Source: Yponomeuta sedellus (Eukaryota; Arthropoda; Insecta; Lepidoptera; Yponomeutidae). From it: 64,000 nt of DNA. The first letter of the stretch is position 1, and each line of letters starts with the position of its first letter. A program made the position numbers and the translations under genes. The notes under the pieces are model-generated. The model was given only the letters and a program-made list of their open reading frames with translations, ran no database searches and had not been told where the DNA came from. Location: assembly GCA_934045075.1 (NCBI GenBank), contig OW203722.1, positions 398,501 to 462,500 of the forward strand, given 5' to 3'. Below are positions 10,655 through 20,519 of this stretch, piece after piece.

Positions 10655-10785
10655 AATTATGTATCGTTATCAACCCTTGTATGTCCCCACTGCTGGGGCA
10701 CGGGTCTTTTCCTGCATCGCAGGAAGGTTAGGCCATAATCCACAACGGGGGCCAAGTCCGGGTTGGTGTATATGTCCGGAATATG
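10655..10785 (-). repeat. 5S-SINE, 3' part only
   Basis: It contains 'ccactgctggggcacgggtc', 'gcaggaaggttaggccataa' and 'gggggccaagtccgggttgg', matching the tail half of the copy at 43905-44245. The 5S-like head is absent. Confidence 0.7.
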
Positions 10786-10859
10786 TATCATATTTTTTTT
10801 TGTCTTATTATAAAATTTATAAAAAAGCATGTTTTTTTGCGCTTATACAGACCAAGTAC

Positions 10860-11120
10860 AATTGATTGACATCACAGATTGACATTCTTATAATATTGAC
10901 ATGTACTTTTTTTTTGTTTCTTTTTGACATCTATAAATTTGAGTGTTATTATGAAGTTGACTTGTAATGAGTGTTAGTAATAAATTATGTCTATGTCTTA
11001 TACGATTTAAAAAAAAATTCCTAGACACTGCATCATCTGAATGGGCCCTTCACCCATTTTGTGTAAGTGAAGATACCTCTGGACGTTGTACAAATAATCT
11101 CATTATGTAGATGCAAATGC
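10860..11120 (+). repeat. LINE tail and SINE A tail fragments
   Basis: Repeated 'ttgacat' units (10860-10930) recall the 3' UTR at 3010-3110 in the other orientation. At 11035-11115, 'gggcccttcacccat' through 'ctcattatgtagatgcaaa' equals the tail of SINE A (compare 53060-53140). Confidence 0.5.
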
Positions 11121-12380
11121 AATCATTGTATACATTGATAGAACCGTAAGCCAAGATACTGAGATTTATACTCTGATTGATGAAAACCAAACTGCGCTGA
11201 AATATAAAAGGAGAAAAGAAGCGACACAGGGCTGTGTTTGGTTACACGGCTGGAGGTTTCAAGTTAGCTCAAACTGCGCAATTTTATGCGGTACTGTCAC
11301 CATCTAGCAGCACGAGTCAAGGAACTGACTAATATCTACTTTGCTCTACTCAATGATATATAAATGAATTGCATACGACTCGTAGTTACACAGTTACAGC
11401 CCTCGCCGAGGCGCCATGTCTTCGTTGCTTGCGGTCTTAGCAAGTGACGCCCTGTAACTATTATCTAATCTGTGGCTCTACTACAGAACTAAAAGCTGAG
11501 CGTGTCAAAAAGTCAGTATTGTTCAAAATACTCTTTCTCTGAGCGATTTTATTAACTATTAGCGTGTATTTTACTATATTATTGGTGATAATATAGTTAT
11601 TGATTTATTACTTCATGATAAACAATGTTATATAATTTTATTTTAATTTAATGCCTGACTTTGAAATGATTGAATTAGTTTAATTATTCAAAATTGTAAT
11701 GTTTGGAAAATAAAGGCTCATATTATATATATATTTATTGGTGAAATATTTATTTGATATGTGCTCCCACTTTTAAACATATTTAGGTAGGTACTAATAA
11801 GTTTTTATTTACTATTTAGAATTAAGTTCACCAATTGTGCAATCTTTACAATAAAGAGTTTCATGATATTAAAAATCTTTCTATTTATTTTTTGCACGCC
11901 AATCTCCGTTTTTGCCTCTTACGGGTTTATTGGTAGAAAATGCATTAAGTCCGCCATTTATTTTTTGCAATAATGAATGTATAATAACCAAAATATTAAT
12001 AAGCTAAGTTCTTGCCTGAATTCGTAAAAATTTCTACGTTTGGTGTACAGTCACTGGGGCGGGACACACGCGCGGCGCGTGCCTCGTGTACACAATTTGA
12101 TTTGCAATATATTAATTACTGTCATTGATAACGCGCAAACCACCCCCATACATAGGACGACGGCGTCATAAGAATACTTTGACTTACTAACTCCGACCAA
12201 GTTATTTAAAAATCAAGGCCCACAAAGTGCGCCAGGCCAAGTTCCCGCCCACCTTGAGCACCCGAACCGTTTTCAGCACTTTTCGACCACCCGCTAGCTT
12301 ATCTACAAAGGACAGCTCATAAAAATAGGTCATTACTCGTATTAAGCAAAACCAAGAACGTTTTAAAACCCATTTCTTAC
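11120..12380. other. unassigned intergenic sequence
   Basis: No gene is seen. A GC-rich patch (gggacacacgcgcggcgcgtg) near 12065 could be a decayed foldback, but I could not find its partner. Confidence 0.45.
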
Positions 12381-12384
12381 TTTA

Positions 12385-12540
12385 AGGTAAGGTTGTCTGG
12401 AAGAAATTGCTTTTAGCAATAAGGCCGCCAATCGTACTTTGTGTCTTCACATGTTTTATAATATGTGTTCTAGTGTACAATGTATGTGCCTGTATGTAAA
12501 TGTTATGTTATAAAAGAATATTCTTATCTTATCTCATCTC
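12385..12540 (+). repeat. LINE 3'-end fragment, family E
   Basis: It contains 'ggttgtctggaagaaattgc', 'agcaataaggccgccaatcg', then 'aatgtatgtgcctgtatgta' and 'gaatattcttatcttatc'. The 33-nt stretch around the third motif is shared with the tail of SINE family D. Confidence 0.7.
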
Positions 12541-12549
12541 AGTTTTGTT

Positions 12550-13405
12550 ATGAAAAAAAGGTTTGAGTATTTTTATTAATATCACCACGTAGCAGCAAAG
12601 TCTTCAAAGACTATAACCTTAATTTATGCCATCGTATTAAAACGAAACGGTCGGTTGAAAGCAAAAAAAGGAGTTTAGTTTTATTCTAGAATTTCCTTCG
12701 TAGATTGGCAGGCGAGCACAAATATTTAGACTAGAAGCTAATTTATCCAAACGTCAGCCGTCAAATCGGATCGGATTACGTCCCGGCGATTAAGACGATA
12801 CGTTCCCAGCGAGAAGTAATAAAACAACGTTTTTCCTTAGTTTGTACCGCGGGTTCACAAACCAGTTGCATACAAAAGTACCTTTCTACTATACTGTTGG
12901 TCAGACTGAGACCAAAAAATAGACATTACGATGATTTTTGTGACGTCCTGGCCAGTTTACCGGGTATTCTTGATCAGAGTTAGTGAACGTGTTGCGTCGA
13001 AGTTATTTATTTTTTCGTAGTATTAATTCTAACTTCACAAATGTGAAAAGTGAAACTTAAACTTCTTAATCTAACCAAACCATAAGTGCATTAACCGATA
13101 CGGATATAAATATTTTTACTAGTCCCACAAACATAATATACAAGTATATACGATAATGTATAAAAGTATGAAATGAACCACTACGTCTTACACTATGAAA
13201 TAGCAATTATTTGCAAACTATAGAGAACGTGGTTCGGTAAGACTTTCCACGGTCATGAAAGTTTAGCGTGAACCTAATCCATTCAAAAAAAGCCAGACAT
13301 GATTGGTTTTTTGTATCTAGGGAAGCTAGGAATTGCCCCTTGATACTGTTTAAGCTATCCGATCCATCAATTTACTATGATTAATAAGCGGCGAATCCTA
13401 TTCCC
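12550..13405. other. unassigned intergenic sequence
   Basis: Nothing recognisable. Confidence 0.45.
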
Positions 13406-13406
<1 letters not shown>

Positions 13407-13452
<46 letters not shown>

Positions 13453-13545
13453 GTAGGTAGGTAGGTAGGTAGGTAGGTAGGTAGGTAGGTAGGTAGGTAG
13501 GTAGGTATGTAGGTAGGTAGGTAGGTAGGTAGATAGATAGATAGA
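13407..13545. repeat. (GATA)n(GGTA)n microsatellite
   Basis: About 45 bp of gata units runs into about 80 bp of ggta units and then back to gata. It creates a spurious Tyr/Leu/Pro-rich frame on the minus strand. Confidence 0.95.
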
Positions 13546-13549
13546 GAAC

Positions 13550-13665
13550 ACTTAATTGCACAACCAGAAAAATATTACAACCATGATTCTTAAATCTAAG
13601 TAATGTTATACAATTGGCGGTCTTATCACTAAGAGGGATCTCTTCCAGACAACCTTTGGATGGAG
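13550..13665 (-). repeat. LINE 3'-end fragment, family E
   Basis: 'acaattggcggtcttatcac' and 'atctcttccagacaaccttt' are the reverse complement of the family E 3' end. Confidence 0.6.
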
Positions 13666-13722
13666 TGGATTGCATGAAGAATATAGTCGGTACGTGGTGC
13701 ATGTACATAAATAATTAAATCG

Positions 13723-13760
13723 AAAATATATTGATAACATGTTTGTTATCAATATATTTT
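13723..13760. repeat. perfect 17-bp hairpin, 4-nt loop
   Basis: The arms 13723-13739 and 13744-13760 are exact reverse complements. The hairpin abuts the 5' break of the reverse transcriptase fragment that follows. Confidence 0.9.
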
Positions 13761-13965
13761 TAAGAATACTTGGTACTAAATGTCAAATTCGTAGTACACT
13801 GGAAACTCTGACTACCGAGAATGTAGCCATCAGGGGCAAACACGTAGAACGGGTGGTAGAGGCTAAAAACCTGGGCGTTCTGATGGATGGTGAGCTACGC
13901 TTCGAGAAACACATCGCTGGAGTGGTGAGCAACTGCTTCTATCGCCTCAAAGTACTTTATAATGT
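13761..13965 (+). pseudogene. non-LTR retrotransposon RT, C-terminal part, first half
   Basis: The frame encodes about 70 residues ending 'NLGVLMDGELRFEKHI' and then 'CFYRLKVLYN'. This is the segment just after the RT palm (the 'LGV.+D..L.+..H+' motif) of Jockey/CR1-type ORF2. The upstream endonuclease and catalytic YADD region are missing, so the copy is 5'-truncated. It is interrupted at 13966 by the giant LTR element and continues in the same frame at 30321 ('VRDYLSVDLRIHL'). Confidence 0.8.
13962..13965 (+). repeat. target site duplication ATGT (left)
   Basis: It is identical to 30321-30324. Removing the insert plus one copy restores the host reading frame exactly. Confidence 0.85.
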
Positions 13966-15024
13966 TGTAACGGACCAAGGTCCATAAAAGTGCTCACGAT
14001 CGTTAATATAAATTTGAATTGTGTTCTGTGCGAGTTTGGTTCGAGATAGGTTACGTAGTAAAATCGCGGAAACACTATTTAACGAGATTGATTAGGTAGG
14101 TAGGCACTTTAGTCGTTAGAAGGTCCTTATCATTCAAGTTAGGCATTACAATAAATCTATAAATACAACAAATAAGTTTCGTAGCGGGGACGCTTTCTGG
14201 GGATTTGTTGAGGTTTGTTTGTGTACTAATCGACATTTCCGTTATTAGTCATAAAAAGAAAAGAAAAACATTCCGCTTGCTGAGTGAGGCTGGGTTCGAT
14301 CCCGCGGCCTTCCGGTGGAGATCGGCGTCTGTCGCCGCTGGGCCAATTTGCATTTAAACAAAACAAAATTATGCAATAGGATTCTTTATGTAGTAGTCTA
14401 TTCGAAGACTGAAATACAGCTAGACATTATTTTGTTTTCTAAAAGGGTTTGTTATACCTAGATTAAATTGTGCAACAAGAATTTAGGGATGACTAAATAA
14501 ATAATGGAATAAAATAATAAGTTACAACGACATCTGCAGTGGACGAACGCACAACTAATAGACTATCGATTGGAAAAAACTCTTCCGCTACCTATCACTT
14601 GTGACACGGCATTTCATCCTAACAGATAGATGGCGCTATCGGCGGCTGGGAAGTAGATTCCCTTTAACTGCTTTCAAATCAAATGTTAATTGCTATCACT
14701 ATTAAAATAGTAGATTATAAGAACAAATTTCAATATCTTTCTTGTTTTTGCACGCGCTTGTAGATTTTATAAGCATTTATTTACCTAGTAGTAAAGTAGG
14801 TAAAATTCCGTGTTGAGGTAATGTTATGGTTATCAAAGTATACTGAGTTATTCACAGCGATTTTATGTTAGTGATTTGAAGACAGAAAACCATATACTAA
14901 AGATATAAATAAGAATAATCTCTAAAACATTCAATTTAGCCCCTACCTAGGAGAGAATAGAATCACAAAACGATAATTAATGCTACGTTTAAACTCTGTA
15001 GTATGTCGATAATACATATTGTTA

Positions 15025-15470
15025 TGAAGGGAAACTAATTTATAACACACCGATGTAATATCAGAGACTTGGTAAAAGTATTATATTCACTTAAACAATA
15101 AAAATTACTAAAACTTATAATCAATCAAATAACTACTAACTCCATCTAGGTGAGAATAGGTTCACTAAACTTTCTTTAATCCTACTTTCAATTTCTTTAA
15201 AAAGCTTTTAATATGTCTTGTCATGAAAGAAAACTAATGTATAACGCACCGATGTAATATTAGAGACTTTGTAAAAGTAATATATTCACTTAAACAATTA
15301 ATTTAATAAAACTCAATAGATCAAAATAACTACTAGCTCCATCTAGCCGAGACTGAGATCACTAAATGTTCTTTACGGCTCCATTCAGAGGTTATTAATG
15401 TGTCTTGTGAAAGGAAACTAATTTAGAACATATTGATGTAATATTACAAGTCTGTATAAAAAAATTGTCT
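15025..15470 (+). repeat. three tandem units (about 190 bp) in the LTR
   Basis: 'aactaattta.aac' followed by 'gatgtaatat' and 'tattcact' recurs at about 15033, 15231 and 15416, with 'ctaactccatcta'-like sequence between them. The same units recur in the 3' LTR with an offset of 8,918 bp. Confidence 0.75.
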
Positions 15471-16854
15471 ATTCACAAAAACAAAATAAATAAAGCTCAT
15501 AATTAATCAATCAAAGAACATCTACTTTCTTTTGAGAATGGATATTAGCCTATCTAGGCTAGTGATGGGGTTGAATGATTTAAACAAAAGAAAAGGAACT
15601 CGAATGATTCCCTTCATATCCCTTTTAATATCTAGATCACCTAAACGTAATCTCGTATGATAAATCAATCATAAACTTAATGTCTATAAAAGAACGTGAG
15701 AGTAGGTGTACCACATGGTCTCATTCCGTTCCGCGTTAGTAACCGGCGGCGCCGTCTGCCGAGACACGTACCTACCTACAGTTAGGCGAGTGACGCACGT
15801 ATAAGGTAGGTATTAATAGTGCGGAGATCGGACGGTACGCGGGTTCGATTCCGTTCAACTTTTTTTAAAAACAACCATGCACGTCGCTTGGGACAGTATG
15901 GGACTAATGTTGTAATGTATGTTTCTGTTGTATAACAGTTATTATTCTTAATATAATTTGTCCAAGGTAGTAATTTCTATTTTGATTGTTTATTGATTTT
16001 CTTTCATGGTTATATGCCTTCGATAGTCTTGTCACGTTATTTATTTCAATAAAATCAAAATTTCAAAGTATATTAACTTAATACCATAATATTTGCGAAT
16101 GGTGTAATTATTTATAATTGTTGCTAGAGGGATAGCTAAAGGTGTTACTCGTAAATTGGAATGAAACATGACACGTAATATATTTAGTCACGAACTGCTA
16201 AGAGCTATTTATTCAATGTTCGGGAAAGGAATTGAATCATTCATCACTTTTGAAATGTAGCATTTAGGGCATCCCTAATAATTAAATATTGTTGAACGCA
16301 GCTTCTTCTCGTATTCATACAGGGTTGCGTGTGTGAGTTTAGAGTATTGCTGTATTGGTGGATTGTAGTTCTCCGATTAGCCGATTCCGGTTTGGGCGCC
16401 ACTAGTTGCCGCGGCGCCTACTAAAATGATTATAACGTTTCAATTCGCAATTGTAGGCTAAGTAGAGTATTTCTAGGTAAATCTGTACTAAATTGAAAGG
16501 ATGTTTTAACACAGACATTACGCTAAACCTTTATATTAACAGAAGTTAGTTAGTTGTCCGTAAGCATTGTGCCGCAGGTCAGTGGTGTGTTGGAATAAAT
16601 TGTTAAGAAGAAATTATTGTAGACAAATCAATTAAACAGGAAATATCGAGATAAATAAATAGAAAATAAATAATGTATTACATTAAGACACAGGAAATTA
16701 ATTTACAAAATATCAAAACATTAAAGTTCTGAAACGAGATGGAGGTGGATTTCGGCTGGCCAATCGGGTGTCATTAGGTTTCATGATGGGTTAGACAAAG
16801 CGGAATTGGGAGCGGAGCCATTTTGGACGCGCGGGGTTGTTTCGCGAGGATACC

Positions 16855-16862
16855 TATAAAAA
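16855..16862 (+). promoter_or_regulatory. TATA box in 5' LTR
   Basis: TATAAAAA is followed by a GC-rich stretch (ggccgaggcgcc). This would place the U3/R boundary near 16885, giving a U3 of about 2.9 kb. The 3' LTR equivalent is at 25769-25776. Confidence 0.55.
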
Positions 16863-17156
16863 GGCCGAGGCGCCAACGGCGCGCACGCATTCTGGACCAG
16901 GAAATTCAATAGTACGTACACCTATTCCGCTCGTAGGAAAATTCGCCATTTTGTGTGAATTTATTAGAACTGGGGAGTTTCGATTGCATTTAAATTCGGT
17001 GATAGGAAAGTGGCTTTGGATTTGTGACCTAGCATCATCTGTGGGCATTGCGTTCTAGTGTATCAGCCCTGGTGTGAAGTCTCAGGTTTAGAGGTACTTT
17101 CGGAGCTAGGGAATTAGATTTGAAAGTAAAAAGTGTAAATGTTAGGAACGGTTTTG

Positions 17157-17270
17157 GTGAGTATTCCGTACAATTAGCTAGAAGGTTTCCGCGTAAAATA
17201 TGGTTTTCAGCATTTGTGATTAGTGTAGCTTCCGCGAAATAAATTGTGAACTAACCCTTTTTCTCCACAG
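17157..17270 (+). other. candidate intron in LTR leader
   Basis: A donor TTTTG|GTGAGT is paired with an acceptor of excellent shape: branch-like ctaac, pyrimidine tract ccctttttctcca, then CAG|T, 114 nt downstream. The same intron lies at 26974-27087 in the 3' LTR. It falls between the TATA box and the polyadenylation signal. This is a prediction from consensus only. Confidence 0.45.
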
Positions 17271-17287
17271 TACAGCGTTTTTGGGGA

Positions 17288-17293
17288 AATAAA
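17288..17293 (+). terminator. polyadenylation signal candidate in LTR
   Basis: AATAAA is followed directly by a GT-rich tgtgtgc, about 430 bp downstream of the TATA box. This would suit the end of the R region. Confidence 0.4.
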
Positions 17294-18769
17294 TGTGTGC
17301 AAAACAAAACTCTCGGTGGCAAGGGCATGTTAGGGATAGGCCGTGTGGCTAGCCTTTGTCGAATACCTACTCGACTCGATGTAGGCACACGAGGTTATCA
17401 ATGACATGTCTGCGCCATAGCTTTCAGTTTGCATCATATTTAATTCCGCATACAAACGTGTGAATTTAGAGCGAATTCACTTGGTAGCCTTATACAGTTG
17501 ATTTGACAGACTAAATGAGGAATTCCAATATCTAGCTCTGCTTACTATGCTACGGCTGAATCTGAGTCTGCTTTGGTTGAAAGGTTTAAAGAATCCCTTC
17601 ACCGGAGGTGTGCCCAATTTAATTTATTTGTAAAACAATTTTCTTATATAATTAGATGTCATAATTAATTACTTAATTGAGATAATTTCATATTAATTAT
17701 CTAGCTTGAAAATTGGGTTAAAATGCTTCTTGTGAATGTGGTGTTAGATCTCCTTCCACTAGCATTTGTGGTATAGCAATTTTCCCCCTGCTATTTCCCT
17801 GCGTGACAGACGATTCCAGCCCTCTGGCACTTTGCACCCATAACCTATCTATGTATTATATTCCGTATATTCTTACCCTGTAAGTGGTACCGATCCCATA
17901 AACCACTTACGCATACACACCCTAGGCTACACACTCTGGCCGGCCAGAAAGTCTGAAAGCTAACTGCGTCAAGTCAAGTCAGTCCTTAGCACGAGTTAGT
18001 GCATTAAATAGAATTTAATGACTTGAAACAGTTAGGTTTTCCGGAGTTAGGGAGGATAGCGATAGGTAATAGCTGTGACTAGGGAAACACCATAGGCACT
18101 TACACATACACACGATTAAATATAAATGGGGTTTGCTTTGCTGAAACAATTTGTTTGGTGGTTAAATTCTTTAGCTTACTGGGCTGGGAATGTTAGGTAG
18201 GCTCCCCTTTTTCTTCCAGGGTATCCAGAGTTGAATGATGAGAGTAAGTATTTCCCCAGCTCCCCACATATGCGGTCATTATTCGTCTGTTAGGATCATT
18301 TTAAATTGACAAATAAGTGAATTGGTGTCTCCTCAATGTTTCCTATTGAAGCTATTAAATCAAGTAGATAAAAGCGTTACGTTTAATGTCTCGATTCAAT
18401 TAGGGTAAGGTAGGTAAATCTGTCTAAACCCGTTAGAAAATTATAGCATTTTAATTCTGATTTGGTACCTACTAAACGTATTGTTTACAACTTCTGTCAA
18501 TATTTAATATTAATGATTGTTAGATAACACTAGGTGTGAGGTTCTGTGCATATTAACCTAACAATGACATTTCCATCGAACTAAGGAATAGGTTTAGAGC
18601 GATGCGGTACCTTTATAATAGCTGTCTAACTCGTGACCTTCGGGTCATTCAACTCTTGCGTTTATGTAGGTAGGTGCGTACTTTTCTCGACCGTAGTTAT
18701 GTAGGTATGTTACGTTTGTAATAGATCATATAGGTACTTACTACTGAATGAGAACACATAGGCGGCATA

Positions 18770-18925
18770 TACGCAATATAGGGTGTACAGTATATAGGGT
18801 GGTAAATTACGGTTTATATTATGTTACATTTGTTAGTAGATTATAATTATACTATATAGGAACGCATAGTCCGAATATAGTCGCGATATAGGGTGTCGAA
18901 TATATAGGGTTATCAAATTACGGAT
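18770..18925 (+). repeat. degenerate 'tatagggt' repeats in LTR
   Basis: 'caatatagggtgta..gtatatagggt.g.aaattacgg' is repeated about 115 bp later as 'gatatagggtgtcgaatatatagggt..tcaaattacgg'. Confidence 0.6.
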
Positions 18926-19043
18926 TATGATAGGCAATGAAAGGACGTTATGGGACGTTAGTGAGTAGTTAGAAGCCACTATAGGCTTTTAATAGTAAAG
19001 CTTATATTTGTAGTAGGTATATTGGCTTAATTCTTGGCATTAT

Positions 19044-19740
19044 TTCATGGTTGCGTGGGTTCGGCTGAGATGTTTCAGTTTGGTCAGCTTCGATGAAGTT
19101 GTTCCAAAGTACTTTGTGCATTGGTCTACCTACCTCACTCACACTCTTCTGCCAATGCATTGTACTACTGAACATCCCTTTGCCGTTTCTTACGTTAATT
19201 GTGTGTAATGACCTGGGTCTTAAGACTTTTATACCTATTTATGCTTGTTGTGCGTTTATTATATTTATTTCCTTCTGATGACTTGTGCTTTAGTATCATT
19301 CATAGTTGCGTTGGTTTGGCCAGATTGTTTCAGTGTTGGTAGGCTTCGATGAAGTCTTTCCCAACGTACTTTGTGCATTTGGTTTCCTACCTCTCTCTCT
19401 CTCACTCTTCTGCCAATGCATTGTACTGCTGGACGTCTCTTTGCCAATTCCTGCGTTAATTGTGTGTGATACTTAAGGCATATACGTAGTTAGGTTATTA
19501 TATTTATTTTGGGAATATGTACAGATTTTATCGTTAGTGTTTTCTTTAGTTGATTGATTTTTCCTATAGTGGCATTTCATGGTTGCGTGAGTTTGGCCAG
19601 ATTGTTTCAGTGTTGGTAAGCTTCGGTGAAGTCTTTTCCAACGTACTTTGTGCATTTGGTTACCTACCTACCTCTCACTTTCGTCAACTGCCAATGCATT
19701 GTACTGCTGAACGTCGCTTTGCCAATTCTCGCGTAATTAT
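19044..19740 (+). repeat. three tandem units (about 260-275 bp) in the LTR
   Basis: Units start near 19044, 19299 and 19575. Each has 'ttcat.gttgcgt', 'gtttcagt', 'cttcg.tgaagt', 'gtactttgtgcatt' and 'gccaatgcattgtact' in that order. The minus-strand frames through them repeat a peptide starting MHKVRW; I take this as a by-product of the tandem repeat, not a gene. Confidence 0.8.
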
Positions 19741-20503
19741 GTATATCTACTTGAGGAATAGACTCGGGATAATGAATCACTGTACCTATTCTTATTTCTA
19801 GTCTGTCATAGTTTATTATTTATAAGTATATATTAACAGTATAACGTAGTGGTGGCCATACCCCATCCAGGGTAGATATAATTAGCTCTATCGACTAGTA
19901 GATAACCGAGTATTGTACTCATTTCATATTAATCCATTCTTATCTACCTAGTTGGCTAATAATGTCTGTCTTAACCGGCCTTTTTGGTAGGGGACGTTAT
20001 ACTATAACACTCACGTGTTTGCTGTATGACATTTGGTTTATTTGGTACTTTTATATTTTATTTATTTAGAAGTAGTTTTGTAAGAGTTACATATTTCATC
20101 CTAGTTTTATTTCTTTCAACTTAATTTCAGCTTAACCTATTATCTATTTAATTTATTCTAAATCATATCTTGCTTTCGCTTATTTCATTCGCTTGATTGC
20201 TGTTTTCATTTATATTTATTTGCTTTAAGCTAAACTTTGGTTTATGTTCATTCCTTTAAATTCTGCTTTTGTATTTGAACGGATCTCTTACACACTCTCG
20301 TTACTCAATCTCATATCCTAAAAGAGCTTAGGTTACTAATACATTCACAACGAAGGGTTCTCATTAGACTAGACGATCACAGTTGGCCATTAGTGTTTTG
20401 CATCATAGCTTCTTTTAGCAGGTTAATTATTATTGTACGTATTTTCTTCTTTCTTCTTAAGTGGGTTAAAGTATTTTTTTACGCGGGGTGGGGTGTTACA
20501 ATA

Positions 20504-20519
20504 TGGTGTTGCCGTGACC
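20504..20519 (+). promoter_or_regulatory. primer-binding-site candidate (tRNA-His-like)
   Basis: TGGTGTTGCCGTGACC begins 3 nt after the 5' LTR. TGCCGTGACC is complementary to the 3' acceptor/T-arm side of an insect tRNA-His as I remember it. A true match would read TGG directly followed by TGCCGTGACC, so three extra bases (TGT) separate the two parts. Confidence 0.5.

Larger units (their letters stand above)
13966..20500 (+). repeat. 5' long terminal repeat (6,535 bp)
   Basis: It begins TGTAACGGACCAAGG and ends GGGGTGTTACA. It is collinear with 22884-30320 over its whole length. Differences noted by eye are substitutions at 14482 (t/a), 16446 (c/t) and 18101 (t/c), a 4-bp indel beside the TATA box near 16851, and a 3-bp indel near 17427. 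I found no coding frame in it. Confidence 0.9.

Noticed and set aside
13367..13708. 113-residue minus-strand frame with Leu-Pro-Thr-Tyr repeats
   Set aside because: It is created by the ggta/gata microsatellite plus LINE tail sequence.
14285..14350. tRNA-like box motifs inside the LTR (ggttcgatcc and, in reverse, tggcccagcgg); another at 15845 followed by a T-run
   Set aside because: The boxes are incomplete and arms do not pair well. They could be old SINE heads captured by the LTR but I cannot support a call.
16837..17058. 73-residue plus frame and 64-residue minus frame in the LTR, repeated in the 3' LTR
   Set aside because: They overlap the TATA box and R region, have no family features, and recur only because the LTR is duplicated.
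19265..19655. Two 60-residue minus-strand frames with a similar peptide starting MHKVRW
   Set aside because: The similarity follows from the tandem DNA repeat; there is no sign of codon-level conservation, and the frames end at random in the flanks.
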